Positions 57,512 to 64,000 of a stretch of DNA of 64,000 nucleotides are shown here, in pieces. Below the pieces are notes generated by a model. The model made no database searches, was not told the origin of the DNA, and was given only the letters and a program-made list of their open reading frames with translations. The DNA is from Silicimonas sp. (GTDB lineage: Bacteria > Pseudomonadota > Alphaproteobacteria > Rhodobacterales > Rhodobacteraceae): positions 1 through 64,000 of the forward strand of contig JAJEAC010000086.1 of the NCBI GenBank assembly GCA_022824315.1, read 5' to 3'. The translations under genes and the position numbers were made by a program. Position 1 is the stretch's first letter. Each line of letters begins with the position of its first letter.

Positions 57512-58549
57512 ATGAAGACCATCAAACTGACCGCCTCTGTTTTGGCGATCACGGCCGTTGCCGCAACGGCTGCCTCTGCCCGCGACGCGATTCGCATCGT
57601 AGGATCATCGACCGTTTTCCCGTATACCCAGGCGGTTGCTGAGCAGTTTGCCAACATGACCGGAGCACCTTCGCCTATCGTTGAATCGACCGGCACCGGC
57701 GGCGGCATGAAAATTTTCTGCGAAGGCATTGGCGAGAACACCGCCGACATTACGGGCGCGTCCCGAGCAATGAAGGCATCCGAATACGAACTGTGCCAGT
57801 CGAACGGCGTGACCGACATCACCGAAGCCCTAATTGGCTTCGACGGCCTCTCCATCGCCATCTCGCGCGCCAACGATTTTGCATGGGACCTGAAGCTCAG
57901 CGAAGTCTATCTGGCGCTTGCCGCCCAGGTTCCTGTCGATGGTGAATGGGTCGACAACCCCTACACGACTTGGGACCAGATCAATCCCGGTCTGCCGGCC
58001 GTCGAGATTCTCGCCTACGGTCCGCCGCCGACCTCAGGCACCCGTGATGCATTCGTTGAACTTGCGATGCACGCGGGCTGCGAAGAACTCGAGTACGTAA
58101 TGAGCGGCGGCTTCGACGGCGATTGGGTCGAAGAGAATTGCTCGCGCATGCGTACCGATGGACCTTTCGTGGAAGCGGGCGAGAACGACAACCTGATCGT
58201 GCAGCGCCTTGAAGCCGACCCGAACGCCGTGGGCATCTTCGGCTACTCGTTCCTGTTCGAAAACCTGGACAAGCTGAAAGCCGTGTCGATCGAAGGTGTC
58301 GAGCCGAACGCCAGCACGATCGCCGACAAGTCCTATCCGGTGTCGCGTCCGCTCTTCTTCTACGTAAAGAACGCGCACCGTGGCGTCATTCCCAACCTCA
58401 ACGAATTCCTCGAAGAGTACATGTCGAACGACGCGCTCGAGCAGGGAGGCTACCTTGCCGAACGCGGGCTGGTTTCGTTGGCTGACGATCTCCTGATGAA
58501 GTTGCAGGATGCGGTTCTGAACGGCACGAACATGGAGCCCAAGTCGTAA
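57512..58549 (+). CDS. pstS: Phosphate ABC transporter substrate-binding protein PstS
   Basis: From ATG 57512 (after AGGAGAAA) this is 345 residues with a signal peptide (MKTIKLTASVLAITAVAATAASA). The mature protein begins RDAIRIVGSSTVFPYTQAVA, with the phosphate-binding STVFP and GTGGGMKIF, plus PTSGTRDAF. It captures phosphate in the periplasm. It opens pstSCAB, and a Pho box precedes it. A 9-bp hairpin follows, probably allowing higher PstS production than the membrane parts. Length fits the alphaproteobacterial type. Confidence 0.96.
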   Translation: MKTIKLTASVLAITAVAATAASARDAIRIVGSSTVFPYTQAVAEQFANMTGAPSPIVESTGTGGGMKIFCEGIGENTADITGASRAMKASEYELCQSNGVTDITEALIGFDGLSIAISRANDFAWDLKLSEVYLALAAQVPVDGEWVDNPYTTWDQINPGLPAVEILAYGPPPTSGTRDAFVELAMHAGCEELEYVMSGGFDGDWVEENCSRMRTDGPFVEAGENDNLIVQRLEADPNAVGIFGYSFLFENLDKLKAVSIEGVEPNASTIADKSYPVSRPLFFYVKNAHRGVIPNLNEFLEEYMSNDALEQGGYLAERGLVSLADDLLMKLQDAVLNGTNMEPKS

Positions 58550-58572
58550 GGCTCAGGCTCATAGAAAACCAA

Positions 58573-58602
58573 GGGCTGCCCGGCAGTAGCGTTGGGCAGC
58601 CC
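58573..58602 (+). terminator. Attenuating hairpin between pstS and pstC
   Basis: GGGCTGCCC at 58573-58581 pairs with GGGCAGCCC at 58594-58602 across a 12-nt loop, followed by GTCTCTTT. It begins 23 bp after the pstS stop and lies 24 bp before pstC. Partial termination here would set pstS above the rest of the operon. Confidence 0.65.
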
Positions 58603-58625
58603 GTCTCTTTGGGCCTGAGGGGCAG

Positions 58626-60002
58626 ATGACAACCATCGTTTTTGTTACGCTGTTTTGCATCAGTGTCCTTGGTTACGTGCTGAACAGACAGGCCGCGACG
58701 AAGTTGCGGGCAGATGGAACAAGGCTGCACTCCGTTCCGGGATACCATGGGCTTTATTCCCTCCTTTCCACGTTGGTGCCCGTTGCCGTCCTCATCGTGC
58801 TTTGGCTCATATTCCAGGGTCCGCTGATCGATCGCTTCACGATGTCGGGCCTGCCTGCGGGCAGTCTCGGCGAGCTCGATGCCGGCGGCCGCCAACTCGT
58901 TCTAGCAGAGATAAAGTCCATCTCGCGCGGGCGAATCTTTGGCGATCCAGAAGCCTGGAAGGTCGATGCAGCAGATCGATACGCCTGGATGCACGCGATT
59001 TCACGTTGGATGCTGCTCGGGATCGTGATTGTCGCTTCGCTTGGGATCGTGGGGTTCGCCCGCTCCCGGGTCGCTGCAAATTTCCGTGCTCGGCATGGTG
59101 TCGAGCACATCACGTCCGGCCTCATGCTCTTCTGCTCGACCATCGCGATTTTCACGACACTCGGCATCATTGCCGCCCTTCTGTTCGAGTCGATCCGTTT
59201 CTTCGAGCGGGTGCCGATCACCGAGTTCTTTTTCGGCCTGAACTGGGAGCCGCAAATTCCGCTGCGTGAAGACCAGATCGCCGCCGAAGGGGCCTTCGGC
59301 TGGATCCCGGTCTTCCTCGGCACGCTTGTCATCACCGTGGTGGCACTGTTCCTCGCCGTTCCCGTCGGCCTCTTGTCGGCGATCTATCTCAATGAGTTTG
59401 CGCCTTCCCGGCTTCGCGCTGTCGCGAAGCCGGTACTGGAGATACTCGCGGGCGTACCGACGGTCGTCTATGGATTCTTCGCCATACTCGTGGTCGCACC
59501 GGCGATACGCAGTTTCGGCGCTTCGCTAGGCATTCCAGTGTCGCCCAATACGGCGCTTGCAGCTGGAAGCGTGATGGGCATCATGCTCATTCCATTCATA
59601 TCGTCATTTACGGACGATGCGCTTTCGGCGGTGCCGAAGTCCCTGCGTGACGGGGCGCTTGCCCTCGGCGCGACCCGCGCCGAAACGGTCTTGAACGTGC
59701 TCTTCCCTGCGGCGATTCCGGGAATCGTCGGCGGCATCCTCCTCGCGATCAGCCGCGCGATCGGAGAGACCATGATCGTTGTCATGGCGGCTGGCCTGAT
59801 CGCGTCGCTCACGATCAATCCGCTTGACAGCGTGACGACAGTCACGGTTCAGATCGTGACGCTTCTGATTGGTGACACGTCTTTCGACAATCCCAAGACG
59901 CTTGCCGCTTTTGCCCTTGGCATGATGCTCTTCATCGTGACCCTCATCATCAACGTCTTCGCCCTGCGCATCGTGCGCAAGTACCGCGAAGCCTACGACT
60001 GA
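58626..60002 (+). CDS. pstC: Phosphate ABC transporter permease PstC
   Basis: This 458-residue inner-membrane permease is the long alphaproteobacterial form, with extra N-terminal hydrophobic segments and a loop (residues 60-135) before the permease core. The coupling loop is PKSLRDGALALGATRAETVLNVLFP and the final helices include IGETMIVVMAAGL. It pairs with PstA to form the phosphate channel. It starts at ATG 58626 (MTTIVFVTLFCISV) and is followed by pstA after 9 bp. Conserved residues of the family appear intact. Confidence 0.95.
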   Translation: MTTIVFVTLFCISVLGYVLNRQAATKLRADGTRLHSVPGYHGLYSLLSTLVPVAVLIVLWLIFQGPLIDRFTMSGLPAGSLGELDAGGRQLVLAEIKSISRGRIFGDPEAWKVDAADRYAWMHAISRWMLLGIVIVASLGIVGFARSRVAANFRARHGVEHITSGLMLFCSTIAIFTTLGIIAALLFESIRFFERVPITEFFFGLNWEPQIPLREDQIAAEGAFGWIPVFLGTLVITVVALFLAVPVGLLSAIYLNEFAPSRLRAVAKPVLEILAGVPTVVYGFFAILVVAPAIRSFGASLGIPVSPNTALAAGSVMGIMLIPFISSFTDDALSAVPKSLRDGALALGATRAETVLNVLFPAAIPGIVGGILLAISRAIGETMIVVMAAGLIASLTINPLDSVTTVTVQIVTLLIGDTSFDNPKTLAAFALGMMLFIVTLIINVFALRIVRKYREAYD

Positions 60003-60011
60003 GGCCTCTGC

Positions 60012-61316
60012 ATGGCTGACGTGACCGCAGCAACCGATCCGGGCCCGAAGACGGGGTCAACCGCAGATGCCGTTCGCGCCAGCCTTGCGCGCCGGAACCG
60101 GAAGCAGAAGATTCTGCAAGTGCTGGGGCTCGGAGCAATAAGCTTCGCGTTTCTCATGCTCTTCATACTCATCGCATCGCTTGTCTCGTCCGGATATCAG
60201 GCGTTCACGCAGACCCACATCACGCTTGAGGTGTTCATTGATCCGGAAGAGGTCCCCTTGGAGCGGCTGCCGCGCGGTGGATTTGACGATGTGCTCGAGG
60301 CGTCCCTAGCCTCCGTGCTCAAAGACGTCGACCCCGACGACCGCGCGACCATGCGGGCACTCGGCGGCCTGCCGAGCAACGGAGCGCAATTCAGATTGCG
60401 TGACCGAGTTGTCGAAGACCCGGACCTCATCGGACAAACGATCACCATGACCGTGCCGGTTTCGGATCCGTACGATCAACTCAACAAGGGCCTGATTGAT
60501 CGCCGAACACCTGAAGAGAACCGCAGGCTGAAAGACTTCGAGATCGCCTGGTTCGACCAGCTCGTGGCAATGGAGGCAATCAGCAAGCCGTTGAACACCG
60601 GCCTCATCAGCAATCCAGACAGCCGGTTTCCGGAACTCGCCGGGCTCAAGGGTGCGTTGATCGGATCGTTCTGGGCGCTCTTTGTCTGTTTCGTGATTTC
60701 GTTTCCGCTCGGTATCGGGGCAGCGATTTACCTCGAGGAGTTCGCGCCCAAGAACAAGTTCAGCGACTTCGTCGAAGTGAACATCAACAACTTGGCCGCC
60801 GTGCCGTCGGTGGTGTTCGGACTCTTGGCGCTCGCGGTCTTCATTGGATGGTTCGGGCTGCCTCGCTCGGCACCGTTTGTCGGTGGCATGACACTTGCGC
60901 TCATGACGATGCCAACGATCATCATCGCGACACGCGCGGCTCTCAAGGCCGTGCCGCCGTCCATCCGAGAAGCCGCCCTTGGAGTTGGCGCGTCCAAGCA
61001 CCAGGTGGTCTTCGGCCATGTTCTTCCGCTGGCCATGCCGGGGATCCTGACGGGCACGATCATTGGCCTTGCGCAGGCCTTGGGCGAAACGGCACCGCTC
61101 CTGCTCATCGGCATGAACGCATTCATCACCTCGGCACCTTCCGGCCCCTTTGACAGCGCAACTGCGCTGCCGACCCAGATCTTCATCTGGGCTGACAGCC
61201 CGGAGCGCGGCTTCGTGAGCCGCACTTCCGCGGCAATTCTCGTGCTGCTTGGATTCCTGATCACGATGAACGCAGTTTCGATCTATTTGCGCAACAAGTT
61301 CGAGCGAAACTGGTAG
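60012..61316 (+). CDS. pstA: Phosphate ABC transporter permease PstA
   Basis: This 434-residue permease has a long N-terminal periplasmic insert (DUF3333-like, about residues 45-215, with EVFIDPEEVPLERLPRGGFD), as in other alphaproteobacterial PstA. The core has membrane helices and the coupling loop PPSIREAALGVGASKHQVVFGHVLP. It starts at ATG 60012. Together with PstC it forms the membrane channel, and both contact PstB through their loops. The pstB gene follows by 15 bp. Confidence 0.95.
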   Translation: MADVTAATDPGPKTGSTADAVRASLARRNRKQKILQVLGLGAISFAFLMLFILIASLVSSGYQAFTQTHITLEVFIDPEEVPLERLPRGGFDDVLEASLASVLKDVDPDDRATMRALGGLPSNGAQFRLRDRVVEDPDLIGQTITMTVPVSDPYDQLNKGLIDRRTPEENRRLKDFEIAWFDQLVAMEAISKPLNTGLISNPDSRFPELAGLKGALIGSFWALFVCFVISFPLGIGAAIYLEEFAPKNKFSDFVEVNINNLAAVPSVVFGLLALAVFIGWFGLPRSAPFVGGMTLALMTMPTIIIATRAALKAVPPSIREAALGVGASKHQVVFGHVLPLAMPGILTGTIIGLAQALGETAPLLLIGMNAFITSAPSGPFDSATALPTQIFIWADSPERGFVSRTSAAILVLLGFLITMNAVSIYLRNKFERNW

Positions 61317-61331
61317 CGCAAGGGGGACATC

Positions 61332-62132
61332 ATGATGAACGACATGAGAAAAATCGAACGGGACACCGCTGTAAGCGACATCAAGATCCATGCGCGGGAC
61401 GTGCAGGTGTTCTACGGCGATACACATGCGATCAAGGATGTCTCCGTCGACATTCTCGACAAGACCGTGACGGCCTTCATCGGACCTTCAGGATGCGGGA
61501 AATCGACGTTCCTCCGGTGTCTGAACCGAATGAACGACACGATCGACATTGCGCGGGTCAAGGGCGACATACAAATAGATGGCAACGACATCTACCATCC
61601 CAGCATCGACCCCGTTCAATTGAGAGCGAAGGTCGGCATGGTATTCCAGAAGCCCAACCCTTTCCCCAAGTCAATTTACGACAACATCGCGTACGGTCCG
61701 CGCATTCACGGCCTCGCAAAGACCAAGGCCGAACTGGACGAAATCGTGGAAAGGTCCCTTCGGCGTGGGGCTATCTGGGATGAAGTGAAGGATCGGCTGC
61801 ATGAACCTGGCACCGGGCTCTCGGGCGGCCAGCAGCAAAGGCTGTGCATTGCACGCGCCGTGGCAACCGAGCCCGAAGTCCTGTTGATGGACGAGCCTTG
61901 TTCAGCGCTGGATCCGATTGCGACGGCGCAAGTCGAAGACCTGATCGACGAGCTGAGGCGGAACTATTCGGTGGTCATTGTCACGCACTCCATGCAACAA
62001 GCGGCACGGGTCAGCCAGAACACGGCTTTCTTCCATCTCGGCAATCTGGTCGAATATCGAGAAACCGGACAGATCTTCACGAACCCGGAAGACCCCCGCA
62101 CAGAGTCCTACATCACGGGACGGATCGGATGA
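61332..62132 (+). CDS. pstB: Phosphate ABC transporter ATPase PstB
   Basis: This 266-residue ATPase has Walker [22 protein letters not shown], signature [17 protein letters not shown], Walker [15 protein letters not shown] and the H-loop [13 protein letters not shown]. The PstB hallmark [21 protein letters not shown] is present. It powers phosphate import and signals its state to PhoU/PhoR. It starts at ATG 61332 after GGGGGA, with an in-frame ATG 3 bp later. It ends the pst operon. phoU, which usually follows pstB, is located with phoB about 29 kb away. Confidence 0.96.
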   Translation: MMNDMRKIERDTAVSDIKIHARDVQVFYGDTHAIKDVSVDILDKTVTAFIGPSGCGKSTFLRCLNRMNDTIDIARVKGDIQIDGNDIYHPSIDPVQLRAKVGMVFQKPNPFPKSIYDNIAYGPRIHGLAKTKAELDEIVERSLRRGAIWDEVKDRLHEPGTGLSGGQQQRLCIARAVATEPEVLLMDEPCSALDPIATAQVEDLIDELRRNYSVVIVTHSMQQAARVSQNTAFFHLGNLVEYRETGQIFTNPEDPRTESYITGRIG

Positions 62133-62560
62133 TCAGGAGGTCTTGGGGAGTTCAGTGCCCAATTCCCGGATCCTGTAAAGGGATCACTTGACCGCCGTGG
62201 CCGGATGAAACCCGCCGGTTGCAACCATCACGCCAGGATCGCATCGGTCCGACGCAAGCTTCCATACATGGGACTTGCTGCCCGTGGCCGGACACTTGAA
62301 ATAATTCAAAAAGTTATAGAAATTATTTGGGTTGCAAATAATTTTAGTAACTCAAGCAAATTCCATTCCATGGATGCCTCTGATGCCCCCGCACACTGCA
62401 CAGGAACGCGGACGCGCGAATTGATGGGCGTGATGCGGTCCTGAAGTCCGCCCGTCGGTCATGCGGCACCGATGTTCGACGAGTTCATGAAGCGGCAAAG
62501 ACAGAAGCTTGAAGTGCACGTGCCGAGGAAACGGATCGGCGCAGGATACTGGAGGGACCG
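62133..62560. other. Intergenic stretch with an A/T-rich patch
   Basis: No gene is recognised. An unusually A/T-rich segment at 62294-62352 holds AAATAATT at 62299-62306, its complement AATTATTT at 62321-62328, and another AAATAATT at 62336-62343. It could be a promoter UP-like element or the relic of a low-GC insertion. No downstream plus-strand gene is present. Confidence 0.45.
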
Positions 62561-62980
62561 TCATGCCAACCAAGGGTCGACCGTCTCCAGGCCGGCAGCT
62601 TGGAAAGGGGCGGTGTCCCGCGTCGCCACCTTCATGCCGTTGGTCGCCGCCGTCGCCGCGATGTAGCCGTCCGACACCGAGATCGCCAGTCCCGCTGACC
62701 GCGCCCTCGCCATCAGCTCTGCATAATCCTGCGAAGCGGCAAGGTCGAAGGCCAGAACCCGCCCAGCAAACATTGGCAGCACCTGACCCTCCAGATCGTC
62801 GTGGAGCCGGTCACGACGGCGCCCGGACGGCAGCGCGTGCACCCCGAAGCGCAGTTCGGCAACGGTGATGGCGGAGAGATAGAGTGTTTCCAGCGCCTGT
62901 GCGTCAAGCCACTCGGCGACGCGCGGTTCCGGGGCCGCACGCAGCGGCTCCGATATGACGTTCGTATCAATAAGGATCAT
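62561..62980 (-). CDS. PIN-domain toxin (FitB/VapC-like)
   Basis: This 139-residue PIN RNase begins MILIDTNVISEPLRAAP with the first catalytic Asp. It also has TVAELRFGVHALP (Glu), AISVSDGYIAATAA (Asp) and KVATRDTAPF (Asp). This is the FitB-type VapC subgroup, which pairs with ribbon-helix-helix antitoxins. Its ATG overlaps the antitoxin stop (ATGA), so the pair is tightly coupled. The PIN toxin at 23361-23762 is a different lineage. A scrap of a second, close relative of this toxin lies at 63778-63846. Confidence 0.93.
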   Translation of the reverse strand: MILIDTNVISEPLRAAPEPRVAEWLDAQALETLYLSAITVAELRFGVHALPSGRRRDRLHDDLEGQVLPMFAGRVLAFDLAASQDYAELMARARSAGLAISVSDGYIAATAATNGMKVATRDTAPFQAAGLETVDPWLA

Positions 62981-63228
62981 TCGAGATCAAACGGCCGGGC
63001 AGCCGACATGTCGCGCCGTGCGAACTCCGCGAACTCTTCCTCCGTCAGCCCAGCTCGCTGGCCGACAGTGGTCAGCAAAGTCCCCAGCGTGACGCGGCCC
63101 TCTGGCAGAACGGCCTCCCTAAGGATGGCGCGCACCTCGGCTTCAGTGCTGCGGCCGCGCCGGGATGCTCGTGCCCGCAACGCGCAATGCACTTCGTCCG
63201 GCAGGTTGCGAACAGTCAGCATCGGCAT
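62977..63228 (-). CDS. FitA-like ribbon-helix-helix antitoxin
   Basis: This 83-residue protein starts at the ATG at 63226-63228 after GGGAG. The N-terminus MPMLTVRNLPDEVHCALRARA is the Arc-type ribbon-helix-helix, with ATEAEVR-like helix 2 (RSTEAEVRAILREAV). The acidic C-terminal part (LTEEEFAEFARRDM) would bind the toxin. It would repress its own promoter by binding the inverted repeat at 63240-63262. The frame is open upstream, but only this start fits the family. Confidence 0.92.
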   Translation of the reverse strand: MPMLTVRNLPDEVHCALRARASRRGRSTEAEVRAILREAVLPEGRVTLGTLLTTVGQRAGLTEEEFAEFARRDMSAARPFDLE

Positions 63229-63239
63229 GGTCGACTCCC

Positions 63240-63262
63240 TTTCAATTGCATGCACAATTACA
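63240..63262 (-). promoter_or_regulatory. Putative operator of the FitAB-like module, repeated at 63541
   Basis: TGCATGCA palindrome in the context TCAATTGCATGC lies 12-34 bp upstream of the antitoxin ATG. The exact 12-mer TCAATTGCATGC (63242-63253) recurs at 63541-63552. A second copy by chance within 300 bp is unlikely. It may mark the site of a lost second module. Confidence 0.45.
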
Positions 63263-64000
63263 TTTTGACGGCAAAGAAACAATCGACGATTTCGGCCAAA
63301 GCGCGAAGACACCGCCCGCGAAGCTCGTCCTGCGGCCCGGTAGATCATTTGTTCGCGCGGCACTTCCAAATGGGATGAGGCGCCTCTTCCGAGTCGTCGT
63401 ATCAAGGCCAATTCTGGAACAGAATATGTCGACTTGCTGCGGGTAGAGCAGATCCTAGATCAGCCGAGCGCTGCAGGGCATTCGATCTAGCTTCCTACGG
63501 ACTCTTCTCGCATTGCATAGCATCTCTCAAGTTGGGCGTGTCAATTGCATGCTAGGAGCCTGCTTTGATTTCGGACACGAGCCCACACCAATATCACAAG
63601 TTCGCCGTGTCCACCCAGCACAAGACCGCCGCATGCCGTATGGCAGGAAAGTGACAAGTTCGGATCGCCGATCTTCGCCTCGCGTGACGTTTGAATGCGC
63701 GTTCGACACAGTCACTGACGACCCGCCCTGCGATATGAAATCAGTTGCGTTGGATCACTACCCCAGCCGAATGAGGGCTAAACGAAGCCGCTGGCCGCCG
63801 CCGGAACGCGGCTTTCCGACACCGAGACGTCCAGTCCCGCCGACCGTGGGTGGCGGAATGGTTCTGGTGATGCACAACCAGTGCCGCCTATCCCGGACCC
63901 TGAGCGCCGCTGCCAAATTTTTTCCTGATATCTCGCATGATTCGGTTCTGCTCCTTTGGCGGAAAGACGCCCGCAAAGAGATGCGCGTGCCGAAGCTCTC
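63263..64000. other. Right-edge stretch, no intact gene seen
   Basis: Apart from the repeated operator-like 12-mer at 63541 and the toxin fragment at 63778-63846, I see no recognisable gene or RNA in these 738 bp. A gene could continue beyond the window edge but none is identifiable here. Confidence 0.4.
63778..63846 (-). pseudogene. Fragment of a second FitB/VapC-like toxin
   Basis: The minus-strand frame reads RSAGLDVSVSESRVPAAASG then FV and stops with TAG. It matches the RSAGLAISVSDGYIAATAA block of the toxin at 62561-62980, and the DNA also matches closely over about 33 bp. The catalytic Asp of the SVSDGY block has become Glu (SVSESR) and the rest of the gene is missing. It is a decayed remnant of a paralogous toxin-antitoxin pair. 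Confidence 0.5.

Noticed and set aside
60306-61427. A 373-codon minus-strand frame opposite pstA
   Set aside because: pstA on the plus strand has the full permease pattern and operon position. The reverse frame is low in recognisable structure and rich in His/Arg/Glu as expected of a shadow.

Overview
The window looks like a chromosome segment of a moderately high-GC alphaproteobacterium, probably from or near the Rhodobacterales. The evidence is the family character of RpsB, Tsf, GyrA, Mfd, TrmFO and class II DAHP synthase, the hisI / Fe-S scaffold neighbourhood, TTT and sugar ABC transporters, frequent ATGA/GTGA stop-start overlaps, and GTG/TTG starts. No 16S rRNA or species marker is present, so this placement is inference.

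Layout. (1) 1-13.5 kb is an accessory, decaying catabolic region. It holds an IS4-family element with a 9-bp target duplication, an Lrp/AsnC fragment, and a minus-strand oxygenase cluster (MBL hydrolase, TauD-like dioxygenase, Rieske oxygenase, broken LigM/GcvT-like demethylase). These are followed by plus-strand cysteine hydrolase, broken enoyl-CoA hydratase, shortened FAD oxidoreductase, a TctAB-fused permease with its binding protein, and dead sugar permeases. Several genes carry large in-frame internal deletions or homopolymer frameshifts. (2) 13.7-17.3 kb is an intact rare-sugar (allose/psicose-like) ABC transporter with a ketose 3-epimerase. (3) 17.8-23.8 kb is an accessory patch: a SWIM protein with a SNF2 helicase, a hypothetical protein, a DUF6429 protein and a Phd/PIN toxin-antitoxin pair. 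(4) 24-41 kb is mostly core: mfd, tRNA-Leu(CAA), modA, rpsB-tsf, the phoR/phoU/phoB regulators, a gamma-carbonic anhydrase-like protein, gmk, aroG(II), a GlxA-type regulator with an MFS permease, a YqaA-type membrane protein and dsbB. (5) 41.3-46.2 kb is a second accessory patch: an IS256-family element, an Abi-like HEPN gene stopped by an amber codon, an ArsR regulator, a NIF3-like protein, a Tn3 transposase fragment and a cupin. (6) 46.8-57 kb holds gyrA, trmFO, a GFA protein, an unusual DUF429-RlaP two-domain protein, a methyltransferase with gluQRS, hisI and a Fe-S scaffold. (7) 57.4-62.1 kb is pstSCAB behind a Pho box. The end carries a FitAB/VapBC-like toxin-antitoxin pair and a scrap of a second PIN toxin.

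Functional links. The phosphate system is split: phoR-phoU-phoB lies about 23 kb from pstSCAB, and each locus has a Pho-box-like array of three 11-bp repeats. This supports one PhoB regulon over two loci. The most unusual protein is the 524-aa fusion of a DUF429 (RNase H-fold) domain to an RlaP-type nucleotidyltransferase. The most unusual pattern is the way the 4.9-13.5 kb catabolic genes have been shortened by clean internal deletions.
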